Shown: positions 15,371-23,630, counted from the stretch's first letter. The stretch is DNA of 29,811 bases from Pseudomonadota bacterium (GCA_023428785.1 JAEYWU010000128.1:1-29811), one strand, 5' to 3'. A program made the numbers and translations. The notes: generated by a model from the sequence alone, not told the origin.

Positions 15371-17470
15371 ATGCGTCGCTCAACCGCCCTGATGATGGCC
15401 GCCAGCGCCCTCGCCACCCTGTCGTGGTCGGGCGCAGCCCTGGCCCAGGACACCGGCCCTGCCGCCCAGGAAGATCAGGTCGACGAGATCGTCGTCACGG
15501 CGCGTAAGCGTGAAGAGCGTCTGTTTGACGTTCCTGTCGCCGTCACCGCCGTGACCTCGGAAACGCTGGAGGAGCGCCAGTTCCAGACGGTGCGCGAAAT
15601 CGCCCAGGTGACGCCCGGGCTTAACATCAACTCTGACTCTGCCGGTCGCGCCTTCATCTCTATCCGAGGGGTCGGCATCACGTTGCTCGACAACGTCCAG
15701 CCCGGCGTCGGCATCTACGTCGACGGCATTTACCAGCAGAACACGTCCTACCTGAACAGCCCGACTCTGGCGCTTGAACAGATCGAGGTCCTGCGCGGAC
15801 CTCAGGGGACGCTGTTTGGCCAGAACACGCTCGGCGGTGCGATCAACATCACGACCCGGCAGCCGTCGGACGTGTTCGAGGGGCGCGTAACGGGGACCTA
15901 TGCGGGCCCAGATAACTTCTACACGGTCGGGGCCACGGTTGCCGGCCCGATCCTACCCGGGCGTGTTCAGGGACGGCTGTCCTTCGGCTCGCAGGGCCGG
16001 GACGGCTTCGTCCGCAATAGCCTTCTGGGATACGACGACGCCAACCGGCTCCTTCAGAACACGATCCGCGGCTCGGTGCGATTTGACCTGCCTGCCAGCG
16101 CGATCCTGACGCTCAACGCCTACTATGACCGGATTGAGGGGACCCAGCCGCTGTATGGCCTCACCACCGGCCCTGAAGACTACCGCAACGACAGCCAGTA
16201 CAATGTCCGTTCACGCCTGGACTATGACTACACGGGCATCAACGGACGCCTGGTCATGCCGATCGGTGAGTCGACGGATATGACAGTCATCGTCGCGCAC
16301 GACCGCCGCGACTCGGACGGCGAAGGCGATTCGGATTTTCAGCCCATTGACCTCTTCCGTGGCGTTCAGAACGCTGAACTGCGCACGACGACCGGTGAAG
16401 TTCGATTCGACACCGAATGGTCGCCCACGATCTCGACGCTGTTCGGCGTGTTCGCCTCGAACCAGACGACGGATCAGTTCACCGGCACCACGATCGTTCC
16501 GCTCAGCTTGACGATCCCGGCAGCCATCGAAACAGAGAATCGGCTCGCCGCAGGCTTCGGCACCGTGTTCTGGGACTTCGCGCCGGAGTGGGAGCTGGCC
16601 CTGGGGCTACGCTTCGACCATCAGGAGGTTACGTCCGTCGCGGCCATCACTTCTGTCTATGAAGCGAACGAATGGCAGCCTCGCATCACCCTGCGTCGGA
16701 CCATGGGCGACCACATGATGTACGGTTCGATCGCGCGCGGCTTCCGCGGCGGCGGAGCAAACGGGCCCGGCGCCCCGAATCCGCTGTGGGACGGCGACTC
16801 GGTCTGGACCTACGAGCTCGGCGGTCGGGCAAGGCTGAACCAGGGCAGCGTCATTCTCTCCGGTGCGGTGTTCTATAACGACTATCGGGACGTGATCGGC
16901 CAGAACTCGCTGGCACCATCCACCACGGGCGCGGGCATCGTGGGCATTAACCTGAACTCCGGCGATGCTCGCTCGATCGGTATCGAGGGCGAATTCACCG
17001 CCTTCATGACCGACAATTGGACGGTGCGCGGGGGCTTCGTCTTCCAGAATGCCCGCTTTACCGACACTACGCGGTATCAGGCCACGACCGGTCGCACCCT
17101 GCCGACCGATCGCTTCCCGTTCGAGCCTGACTGGACGGTCAACCTGCAGAGCGACTACGAGATTCCGTTTGCAGACGGTGATCTGACCTTCTCGGGCGGC
17201 GTCTTCGGCAAGGGTGACCGGGCGGGCGCGAGCTTGTCGAACACCTTCTCGCCGGAGCTGGACGAGTACTTCATCGCCAACCTGTCGGTGACCTGGCGCC
17301 GCGACGGCCTGGAAGCCTCGATCTTCGCCAACAACGTCTTCGATACCGAGTACTACGAGAGCTACATCGACAGCTCGGTGCTTTCGGTCGCCGGTCTGCC
17401 GGCGCTGGGCAGCCTGGGCCTGATCGGCGACGGCCGCCGGGTCGGGGTGCGCCTCGGCTACAGCTTCTGA
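15371..17470 (+). CDS. TonB-dependent outer-membrane receptor
   Basis: 699-residue outer-membrane receptor. A signal peptide (1-25, ending GAALAQ) is followed by a TonB-box-like VDEIVVTA segment, then the plug domain (about 50-155: VPVAVTAV, GVGIYVDGIY, IEVLRGPQGTLFGQNTLGGAINI) and a beta-barrel ending in GYSF, with the terminal Phe used for BAM insertion. GGAGGG lies 6 nt before the ATG. A strong terminator follows. Barrel sequence alone does not reveal the ligand. Siderophore-type and catabolic receptors share this plug pattern, but the flanking esterases and lldD favour a carbon source. Base composition looks somewhat less GC-rich than its neighbours, which may hint at separate ancestry. 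Confidence 0.96.
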   Translation: MRRSTALMMAASALATLSWSGAALAQDTGPAAQEDQVDEIVVTARKREERLFDVPVAVTAVTSETLEERQFQTVREIAQVTPGLNINSDSAGRAFISIRGVGITLLDNVQPGVGIYVDGIYQQNTSYLNSPTLALEQIEVLRGPQGTLFGQNTLGGAINITTRQPSDVFEGRVTGTYAGPDNFYTVGATVAGPILPGRVQGRLSFGSQGRDGFVRNSLLGYDDANRLLQNTIRGSVRFDLPASAILTLNAYYDRIEGTQPLYGLTTGPEDYRNDSQYNVRSRLDYDYTGINGRLVMPIGESTDMTVIVAHDRRDSDGEGDSDFQPIDLFRGVQNAELRTTTGEVRFDTEWSPTISTLFGVFASNQTTDQFTGTTIVPLSLTIPAAIETENRLAAGFGTVFWDFAPEWELALGLRFDHQEVTSVAAITSVYEANEWQPRITLRRTMGDHMMYGSIARGFRGGGANGPGAPNPLWDGDSVWTYELGGRARLNQGSVILSGAVFYNDYRDVIGQNSLAPSTTGAGIVGINLNSGDARSIGIEGEFTAFMTDNWTVRGGFVFQNARFTDTTRYQATTGRTLPTDRFPFEPDWTVNLQSDYEIPFADGDLTFSGGVFGKGDRAGASLSNTFSPELDEYFIANLSVTWRRDGLEASIFANNVFDTEYYESYIDSSVLSVAGLPALGSLGLIGDGRRVGVRLGYSF

Positions 17471-17499
17471 TCCTCCCTCCGCCTTGCTGAAGCCAACTC

Positions 17500-17535
17500 G
17501 AGCCCGCCGGCGGACACCGGCGGGCTCTTTTGTTT
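17500..17535 (+). terminator. Rho-independent terminator after the TonB receptor
   Basis: A perfect 11-bp stem (17500-17510 with 17517-17527, GAGCCCGCCGG arm), 6-nt loop and TTTTGTTT tail. It separates the receptor from lldD, so lldD depends on read-through or on a promoter in the remaining 28 nt. Confidence 0.93.
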
Positions 17536-17563
17536 ATGTTCGAGCCGAAGGGGGAGTCGCACC

Positions 17564-18709
17564 ATGACGATCGCCAGCGCCGGGGACTATCGCGAGGCCG
17601 CGCGGCGGCGGCTGCCGCGGTTCCTGTTCGAGTACATCGACGGCGGTTCCTATGACGAAGTCACCCTCAGGCGGAACGTCCAGGATCTGAGGGACGTGGC
17701 CCTGCGCCAGCGGGTGCTGAGGGATGTCTCGGCACTGGATACCTCGACCGAGCTGTTCGGGGAGCGGCTGGCCCTGCCGGTGGTGCTGGCGCCGGTCGGG
17801 TTGACCGGAATGTATGCGCGGCGGGGCGAGGTGCAGGCGGCAAGGGCGGCCAGGGCCAATGGCGTGCCTCTGTGCCTTTCGACCATGTCGGTCTGTTCGA
17901 TCGAGGAGGTGGCCGGGGCGGCAGGCGCGCCGTGGTTCCAGCTCTACATGATCCGCGACCGGGGCTTCATGCGCGAGCTGATGGCGCGGGCCTGGGCGGC
18001 CGGGAGCCGGGTGATGGTCTTCACCGTGGACTTGCCGCTGCCGGGAGCGCGCTACCGCGATGTGCGGTCCGGCCTCGTGCCTCAGCCGGGCATGGTGGGA
18101 CCCCTGAGGCGGTTCTGGCAGCTGGCGACGCGGCCGGAATGGGTCTGGGACGTCGGGGTGAATGGCGGGCCGCATCGACTCGGCAATGTGGCCCCGGCGC
18201 TTGGGGAACAGTCCGGCCTGGAGGATTTCCTCGGCTGGATCGGCCAGAACTTCGATCCCACGGTTACTTGGGCCGACCTCGATTTCATCCGATCGGAGTG
18301 GAAGGGCCGGGTCGTCATCAAGGGTGTGCTCGACCCCGACGACGCCCGCGAGGCCGCGCGGGTCGGCGCCGACGGGATCGTGGTGTCCAACCATGGCGGC
18401 CGCCAGCTGGACGGGGTCGTGTCCTCGGCGCGGGCCCTGTCGGGGATCGCGGACGCGATCGGCGACGACCTGGCGGTGCTGGTCGACGGCGGCGTGCGTT
18501 CGGGTCTGGATGTAGCGCGGATGCTGGCGCTGGGCGCCCGAAGTGTTCTGCTGGGCCGGGCCTGGGTCTACGCGCTTGGCGCGCGCGGGGAAGCGGGCGT
18601 GGACCATGTGCTGAGGCTGATCGCCTCGGAACTGCGAGTCGCCATGGCCCTGACCGGCGTGACGAACGCTAAGGCTTTCGACCGAAAGGCATTGGAAAAC
18701 AGCATGTAA
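17564..18709 (+). CDS. lldD: L-lactate dehydrogenase (FMN, quinone-linked type)
   Basis: 381-residue FMN-dependent alpha-hydroxyacid dehydrogenase of the LldD type, which oxidises L-lactate to pyruvate at the membrane. Signatures include FEYIDGGSYDEVTLRRN near the N-terminus, TVDLPLPGARYRDVRSG, the LldD-specific WVWDVGVNGGPHRLGN and GLEDFLGW stretches, and the catalytic loop SNHGGRQLDG with His277 and Arg280. FMN phosphate binding is by GGVRSGLDV and LGRAW. These patterns match E. coli LldD closely, although another L-2-hydroxyacid could be the real substrate. A good RBS (AAGGGGGA) precedes the ATG. It is followed by regulators of the AraC and FadR types; LldR, the usual lactate regulator, is a FadR-type protein. 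Confidence 0.94.
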   Translation: MTIASAGDYREAARRRLPRFLFEYIDGGSYDEVTLRRNVQDLRDVALRQRVLRDVSALDTSTELFGERLALPVVLAPVGLTGMYARRGEVQAARAARANGVPLCLSTMSVCSIEEVAGAAGAPWFQLYMIRDRGFMRELMARAWAAGSRVMVFTVDLPLPGARYRDVRSGLVPQPGMVGPLRRFWQLATRPEWVWDVGVNGGPHRLGNVAPALGEQSGLEDFLGWIGQNFDPTVTWADLDFIRSEWKGRVVIKGVLDPDDAREAARVGADGIVVSNHGGRQLDGVVSSARALSGIADAIGDDLAVLVDGGVRSGLDVARMLALGARSVLLGRAWVYALGARGEAGVDHVLRLIASELRVAMALTGVTNAKAFDRKALENSM

Positions 18710-18713
18710 CGCC

Positions 18714-18730
18714 TAACTGTAAGATAGGCT
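18714..18730 (+). promoter_or_regulatory. tandem regulator site A before the AraC gene
   Basis: TAACTGTAAGATAGGCT matches site B in 13 of 17 positions and lies exactly 22 bp upstream of it, about two helical turns. The shared core with the other copies is CTGTnAnATAGGYT. Confidence 0.5.
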
Positions 18731-18735
18731 TGCAT

Positions 18736-18752
18736 AACCTGTAATATAGGTT
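18736..18752. promoter_or_regulatory. tandem regulator site B before the AraC gene
   Basis: AACCTGTAATATAGGTT is a near-perfect palindrome, extendable by one base each side (TA...TA context), and very AT-rich for this genome. It matches the receptor-promoter site in 15 of 17 positions. It contains TAATAT (18742-18747), a possible -10, which would fit autoregulation of the AraC gene. Confidence 0.62.
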
Positions 18753-18814
18753 AGATTGACCTCGTCAGGGCGAAAGAGCCGTCAGGCCGAGCCCGCGAGG
18801 AAACGAGACCGCTC

Positions 18815-19651
18815 ATGACCGACGCCGCCTTGATTTCGGGTACCGCCCAGACCCTCGAGCTCCAACTGGCCGGCGGGCTGAAGGCCTTCATATGCCCGGA
18901 AGGCGAGATGGCCTGGGTCAATTCCGCCGACATCTCGGGCGCCGCCATCGCCTGGTGCCTGATGACCTGGCCGCCCGAGGGTCGCACCGGCATGATCGCG
19001 CGCCTGTCGCTGCGGGGCCTTGGGCGCAAGCCGGATCTGTCGGCTGAGGCGGGAGAGGGTGCGACCGTCGGGATCGCCTTCGTCGCGACCGGCGAATACG
19101 CCGCGCTGATCGAGCGTTCTGGCGACTTTTATCTGCCCGAGGACCTGGCGCCGCTGATCGCCGCCGCCGTTCATCCGACGGTGAAGGGCGCGGGGCAGGA
19201 CCTCTATCGCCGCGCCAAGTGCCTGGAGCTGGCCAGTGAGATCTTCGAGCGCGCGGATGGCGAGAGCCTGGTGCCGCAGGTGTCGTCCAGCCGCCTGTCG
19301 CAGGCGGAGACCGAGCGCCTCATCGAGGCCCGCCGTATCATCACGACTCGCTTCGACGAGAAGCTGACGCTGGACCTGATCAGCCGCGCCGTCGGCCTGA
19401 ACCGGGCCAAGCTGACGCAAGGCTTCCGCGAGACCTTCGGCCAGACCGTCGCCGATTGCCTGGCCGAGCAGCGCCTGATGAAGGCCGCAAACGACCTGCG
19501 CTCGACCAGCCGCCCGGTCTCCACTATCGGCTATTCGGCGGGCTATCTGAACAACGCCTCATTCGCCCGCGCCTTCTCCAAGCGCTTCGGAATCTGCCCC
19601 ACCAGCTACCGCCGCTCGGCCGGCTGGGCCCCGACGCTCGCCGCCGCTTGA
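18815..19651 (+). CDS. AraC-family transcriptional regulator
   Basis: 278-residue regulator with an unassigned N-terminal sensor region (1-165) and a C-terminal AraC DNA-binding domain of two helix-turn-helix units. The first includes LTLDLISRAVGLNRAKLTQGF and the second VSTIGYSAGYLNNASFARAFSKRFG followed by PTSYRR. The HTH wording (GLNRAKLTQGFRETFG) is like the PchR/YbtA siderophore-regulator subgroup. GAGGAA lies about 13 nt before the ATG. Two tandem copies of a 17-bp motif sit just upstream and a third lies before the TonB receptor; AraC proteins typically bind tandem, same-orientation sites, so it is the best candidate binder. The effector is unknown. Confidence 0.92.
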   Translation: MTDAALISGTAQTLELQLAGGLKAFICPEGEMAWVNSADISGAAIAWCLMTWPPEGRTGMIARLSLRGLGRKPDLSAEAGEGATVGIAFVATGEYAALIERSGDFYLPEDLAPLIAAAVHPTVKGAGQDLYRRAKCLELASEIFERADGESLVPQVSSSRLSQAETERLIEARRIITTRFDEKLTLDLISRAVGLNRAKLTQGFRETFGQTVADCLAEQRLMKAANDLRSTSRPVSTIGYSAGYLNNASFARAFSKRFGICPTSYRRSAGWAPTLAAA

Positions 19652-19697
19652 TCATTCCGTGCTGGACACACTCGTTCGACCGTCCGAACTAAGGCGC

Positions 19698-20399
19698 ATG
19701 ACTTCCATGCCGCCCGCCGAGGAAAGCCGCGTTCAGTTCGTGATGCGCCAGGTGGCCGACCACATCGGCCGCGAAGGCCTGAAGGTTGGCGATCAGCTTC
19801 CCAGTGAGACCAAGTTCGTGGAGCTTCTGGGGGTCAGCCGCCCGGTGGTGCGCGAGGCCTTTGGCGCGCTGGCGGCGCTGAACATCATCGATGTCGGCAA
19901 TGGACGCCGGCCGCGCGTCTCGGCGATGAACGGATCGGTGCTGGCCTCGTCGCTCGAACACGCCGTGCGGACCCAGCAGATTTCCGTACAGGAGGTCTGG
20001 GAGACGCGGCGCATCCTCGAGATCGAGACCATCGGCCTGGCGGCGCTGCGGCGCTCCGACGACGAGGCCGCGCGGATCACGGCCCTGGCCGCCGCGATGG
20101 CGGATTCCGCGCCGGGTTCGCCTGAATTGATGAAGCTGGATCTGGCGCTTCACAAGGCGATCGCGCAGGCCAGCCGCAACGGCCTGATGTCGCGCATCAT
20201 CGCCTCGTTCGAGCCGCTGCTAGAGACGACGATCCCGGTGGCCTGGTCCAAGGTGCAGGGCGATGTGCATCACGCCACCATGCTGGAGCGTCACCGCGAA
20301 CTGGCCGAGACGATCCGCAAGCGCGATCCTGAAGCCGCCCGCAAGGCGATGGACGATCACTTCGACCGCGCCGTGGGCGCGAGCCTGCCGACCTCCTAG
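19698..20399 (+). CDS. FadR-type GntR-family regulator (LldR-like)
   Basis: 233 residues. The N-terminal winged helix (LKVGDQLPSETKFVELLGVSRPVVREAFGAL) is typical of GntR proteins and the C-terminal helical FCD domain has the expected metal-binding pattern: an Asp in LMKLDLALHKAI, with His in HKAI and further His at HRELAETI and DDHFDRAV. FadR-type members respond to organic acids such as lactate, pyruvate or uronates; the nearby lldD suggests an LldR-like role (inference). The ATG at 19698 is preferred to a TTG at 19659; ATG 19707 is also possible. It follows the AraC gene by 46 nt. Its stop shares the four bases CTAG with the convergent truA stop. Confidence 0.9.
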   Translation: MTSMPPAEESRVQFVMRQVADHIGREGLKVGDQLPSETKFVELLGVSRPVVREAFGALAALNIIDVGNGRRPRVSAMNGSVLASSLEHAVRTQQISVQEVWETRRILEIETIGLAALRRSDDEAARITALAAAMADSAPGSPELMKLDLALHKAIAQASRNGLMSRIIASFEPLLETTIPVAWSKVQGDVHHATMLERHRELAETIRKRDPEAARKAMDDHFDRAVGASLPTS

Positions 20400-21142
20400 A
20401 CCTCGTCGTAGCCGACGCCGGTCAGATAGAGGCCGTGCGCCGGGGCGACCGGACCACAGGCCTTGCGGTCGCGCGCTTCCAGGGCCTCACGCACATCCTC
20501 GCGGGTCCAGCGGCCGGCTCCGACCTCGGCCAGGGTTCCCGTCATCGAGCGTACCTGGCGATGCAGGAAGGAGCGGGATGCGAAGACCAGATGAACCTCT
20601 TCACCCACCCGGCTGACGATGGCCTTGTCGAGCGTCTTGACCGGCGACTTCGCCTGACACTGGAGGTCGCGGAAGGTGGTGAAATCGTGGTGGCCGACCA
20701 GCACCTGGGCGGCGTCATGCATGGCTTCTGCGTCGAGCGGCTTTTTGATGTGCCAGACAAGACCCTGATCGATCGCTGGCGGGGCGGGGCGGTTCAGGAT
20801 GCGGTACAGATAGCGGCGCTCGGTGGCGGAGAAGCGGGCATGCCAGTCGCCGACCGCGACCTCGGCATCGAGGACCGATACAGCTTCCTCGACCAGATGG
20901 GCGTTCAGGGCGTTCTGGACGGTCCTGGCGGGCCAGTCTTTTTCCAGATCGGCATGGACGACCTGGCCCGTGGCGTGGACGCCGGTGTCAGTGCGGCCGG
21001 CGGCCTGAAGGCGGATGCGTTCGCCCGAGAAGGCGAAAATGGCGGTCTCGACCGCCTCCTGCACCGAAGGCAGCCCGGCCTGGGCCTGATAGCCGTTGTA
21101 CCGCGAGCCGTCGTATTCGAGGGTCAGGCGATAGCGCGGCAT
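20396..21142 (-). CDS. truA: tRNA pseudouridine(38-40) synthase TruA
   Basis: 248-residue pseudouridine synthase modifying U38-U40 in the tRNA anticodon arm. The catalytic Asp52 is in AAGRTDTGVHATGQV; other family marks are the N-terminal LEYDGSRYNGYQ and the C-terminal SFLHRQVRSMTGTL. The start overlaps the fmt stop as TGATG, so it is the last gene of the def operon and translationally coupled. It interlocks with the convergent FadR-type gene over 4 nt. Confidence 0.97.
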   Translation of the reverse strand: MPRYRLTLEYDGSRYNGYQAQAGLPSVQEAVETAIFAFSGERIRLQAAGRTDTGVHATGQVVHADLEKDWPARTVQNALNAHLVEEAVSVLDAEVAVGDWHARFSATERRYLYRILNRPAPPAIDQGLVWHIKKPLDAEAMHDAAQVLVGHHDFTTFRDLQCQAKSPVKTLDKAIVSRVGEEVHLVFASRSFLHRQVRSMTGTLAEVGAGRWTREDVREALEARDRKACGPVAPAHGLYLTGVGYDEV

Positions 21143-22053
21143 CAGCCGACGACCGCGCCTTGGGCCACCGGGAAGCCGCGCACGAACTCTTCGTTGGACT
21201 GGCGGCCCTTGCCCTCGCGCTGGACGGTGACGAGGCGAACGGCGCCGTCGCCGCAGGCGATCTTGAGGGTCTCGTCGAGCGCCTCGCCGGGCGCGCCAGA
21301 ACCCATCGACAGGCGCGACATCAGGGCCTTGGTCCGCACGCCGTTGATCTCGAACCAGGCGCCCGGGAAGGGCGACAGGCCGCGGATATGGCGGTCGACG
21401 TCGGCGGCGGGACGGGTCCAGTCGATCCGGGCCTCGGCCGAGGTGATCTTGCGGGCGTAGGTGGGCTCGCCGGACTGTTCGGTCTCCACCGCGTTTCCAC
21501 GCTCGATGGCGCCGAGCGCGCGGGGCAGGAGGCCGGCGCCCAACCGCGACAGGCGCTCGGCCAGGGTGGCGGCGGTGTCTTCGGCTGTGATTGGGGTCTC
21601 TTCGCCCAGCAGGACCGGACCTTCGTCAAGGCCGACCGACATGCGCATCACCTGGACGCCCGTGGCCCGGTCGCCGGCCATGATGGCGCGCTGGATCGGG
21701 GCTGCGCCGCGCCAGCGGGGCAGGAGACTGGCGTGGACATTGAAGCAGCCGTAGCGGGGCGCATCGAGCACCTCGGCCAGCAGGATTTGGCCGTAGGCGA
21801 CGACGACCGCCGCATCGAGGTCGAGCGCGCGGAAGGCCTCGATCTCTTCGGGCGCCTTCATGGATTTCGGCGTGCGAACCTCAAGGCCGAGCCCTTCGGC
21901 GAAGGCGTGGACCGGCGAGGGCTTGAGCTCCATCCCGCGACCGCGGGGCTTCGGCGGCTGGGAATAGACGGCCACGACTTCATGCCCGGCCGAAACCAGT
22001 TCGGCCAGGGACGGCACGGCGAAGTCGGGAGTTCCCATGAAGGCTAGGCGCAT
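21142..22053 (-). CDS. fmt: methionyl-tRNA formyltransferase
   Basis: 303-residue enzyme that formylates initiator Met-tRNA using 10-formyl-tetrahydrofolate. The hydrolase/formyltransferase core starts MRLAFMGTPDFAVPSL. Catalytic Asn105 and His107 are in FNVHASLLPRWRGAAPIQ, and Asp143 in SVGLDEGPVL. The KPRGRG loop, which contacts the tRNA acceptor stem in E. coli, is at 35-40. A C-terminal OB-like domain follows. It lies 27 nt after a small membrane-protein gene and overlaps truA by TGATG. Confidence 0.97.
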   Translation of the reverse strand: MRLAFMGTPDFAVPSLAELVSAGHEVVAVYSQPPKPRGRGMELKPSPVHAFAEGLGLEVRTPKSMKAPEEIEAFRALDLDAAVVVAYGQILLAEVLDAPRYGCFNVHASLLPRWRGAAPIQRAIMAGDRATGVQVMRMSVGLDEGPVLLGEETPITAEDTAATLAERLSRLGAGLLPRALGAIERGNAVETEQSGEPTYARKITSAEARIDWTRPAADVDRHIRGLSPFPGAWFEINGVRTKALMSRLSMGSGAPGEALDETLKIACGDGAVRLVTVQREGKGRQSNEEFVRGFPVAQGAVVG

Positions 22054-22080
22054 GGGGCCGCCTCTAGCGAAACGAGGGGA

Positions 22081-22287
22081 TCAATACCAGCGCGTGGAGA
22101 CGCCGCCGCCCTCATCCCACTCGCCGCCGGCGTCGAGCGTGTCGTCGAAGTCGAGCAGGCGATCGATCAGAACGCCGGCGACGACGCCCGCCAGGGCGAA
22201 GATGAGAATGGCGCCGACGCCCACGGCGCCGGCGGTCTGGCCACGGCTCATGCGGCGGCGACGGGCGGGGACACGAACGCGGCGCAT
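22081..22287 (-). CDS. 68-aa single-pass membrane protein between def and fmt
   Basis: The protein begins with an Arg-rich stretch (MRRVRVPARRRR), then has one hydrophobic helix (about residues 20-42, VGVGAILIFALAGVVAGVL) and an acidic, Gly-rich tail ending TRWY. The ATG at 22287 overlaps the def stop as TGATG, strong evidence that it is translated. The positive-inside rule predicts the N-terminus in the cytoplasm. I recognise no family. The Arg-rich N-terminus next to peptide deformylase and fmt could allow a ribosome- or RNA-associated role at the membrane, but that is speculation. Confidence 0.75.
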   Translation of the reverse strand: MRRVRVPARRRRMSRGQTAGAVGVGAILIFALAGVVAGVLIDRLLDFDDTLDAGGEWDEGGGVSTRWY

Positions 22288-22817
22288 CACGCGGCCGCCT
22301 TGGCGCGCATGACCTTCTTGACCTTGGTCACGGCCCGGTCGCGTCGCAGGCGCGACAGGTGGTCGATGAAGAGGACGCCTTCGAGGTGGTCCATCTCATG
22401 CTGGATGCAGGTGGCGAACAGGCCGTCGGCCTCTTCCTCGTGCGGCTTGCCGTCGTAGTCGAGGTACTTGAGCTTGACCCGCACCGGCCTTTCGACCTCG
22501 TCGAAATATTCCGGCACAGACAAGCAGCCCTCTTCGTAGACGCCGATCTCTTCCGAGCGCCAGGTGATCTCGGGGTTCACGAAATACTGGGGCTGGGGCT
22601 CTTCGCCCTCACGCGCGAGGTCCATGACGATGACGCGAACGGGCTCGCCGATCTGCACAGCGGCCAGGCCGATGCCGGGCGCGTCGTACATGGTCTCGAG
22701 CATGTCATCCATCAGGGCGCGCAGGCCGTCGTCGACGGCCTCCACGGGCGTGGAGACGCGTTTCAGGATCGCCGTGTCGGCGGGGGTGTCGCAGGTCAGG
22801 ATGCGGCGAATGGCCAT
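22287..22817 (-). CDS. def: peptide deformylase
   Basis: 176-residue metalloenzyme removing the N-formyl group from new proteins. All three motifs are present: GIGLAAVQ (48-55), EGCLSVP with metal ligand Cys98, and QHEMDHLEG with His140, catalytic Glu141 and His144. The ATG at 22817 gives the standard MAIRRILTCD start; the frame continues to 22925 without protein-like sequence. It is the first gene of a four-gene operon with the small membrane protein, fmt and truA, and is divergent from a methyltransferase. Confidence 0.97.
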   Translation of the reverse strand: MAIRRILTCDTPADTAILKRVSTPVEAVDDGLRALMDDMLETMYDAPGIGLAAVQIGEPVRVIVMDLAREGEEPQPQYFVNPEITWRSEEIGVYEEGCLSVPEYFDEVERPVRVKLKYLDYDGKPHEEEADGLFATCIQHEMDHLEGVLFIDHLSRLRRDRAVTKVKKVMRAKAAA

Positions 22818-22911
22818 GGCGGTCAGGTAAGCAGCGCCTGTGGCAGGGTCAAGGCGAACAGACGTTCCCGGGCGACTGGCCAGACGCGTCGAAAAGCGGT
22901 CAAAAAGGCTT

Positions 22912-23622
22912 ATGACCAGCCTCAACCTCGTCGCCTATGAACGGATCGGACTGGCCAATCCCGTCTCCGAGGCGGCCATCGGGGATCTGTTGGCGCTGTC
23001 CGATCTGGGGGAGGGCGACCGTGCGGCCGAGCTGGGCTGCGGCGGCGCGGCGCTGGCGATCCTTCTGGCTGGCCACGACCTGAACGTGCTGGCTGTCGAT
23101 CGGGGTGAGGCGATGGCGGACCTGGCGCGCCGCAAGGTCGCCGCCGCCGGAATGGCGAATCGCATCGAGGTGCGGGCCGGTGAGGCGGACGTCGTGGCGG
23201 CCGGCCGCGGACCGTTCCGTCTGGTCGCGGCCATGGGCACGACGGGGCTGGGCAATTTCAGGATGCTGTCGGATCTGACCGAGCCGGGCGGCTGGATCCT
23301 GTGGGGCGACATCGTCTGGGCCGAGGCGCCGGCGGTCATGCCGCCGGGCGTGTCGATGGACTATGACACCGACGCCGGCTGGCGTGTGCGGGCCGCGGCC
23401 GCAGGCCTTGAACTGGCGGGGTTTCACGCCAGCGACGACGCGGACTGGGACGCCTATGTGGATCGTCTCAAGAGTGCGGTCCTGGCCTGGCGCGCCGAGG
23501 TCCCGGATGATCCGGCGGGCGAGGCGGTGGAGGCCCACATGCGGGCGACGGCGGCGCTCTATTCGCCCGATAACCGGCGCAGCCTGGGGTTCGCGACCTA
23601 CCTCTTTCGCAAGCCCGGATGA
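22912..23622 (+). CDS. class I SAM-dependent methyltransferase
   Basis: 236 residues with the SAM-binding glycine loop AAELGCGGAAL (about 38-48), an acidic residue at the end of strand 2 (VLAVDRGEAMADLARR) and a Rossmann-like order after it. The post-SAM region (GGWILWGDIVW) looks like a small-molecule methyltransferase of the cyclopropane-synthase/UbiE-like group; the acceptor is unknown. AAAGG lies 3 nt before the ATG at 22912, which is tight but the best choice. It ends 70 nt before fliQ and need not be linked to flagella. Confidence 0.85.
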   Translation: MTSLNLVAYERIGLANPVSEAAIGDLLALSDLGEGDRAAELGCGGAALAILLAGHDLNVLAVDRGEAMADLARRKVAAAGMANRIEVRAGEADVVAAGRGPFRLVAAMGTTGLGNFRMLSDLTEPGGWILWGDIVWAEAPAVMPPGVSMDYDTDAGWRVRAAAAGLELAGFHASDDADWDAYVDRLKSAVLAWRAEVPDDPAGEAVEAHMRATAALYSPDNRRSLGFATYLFRKPG

Positions 23623-23630
23623 GGGCGATC

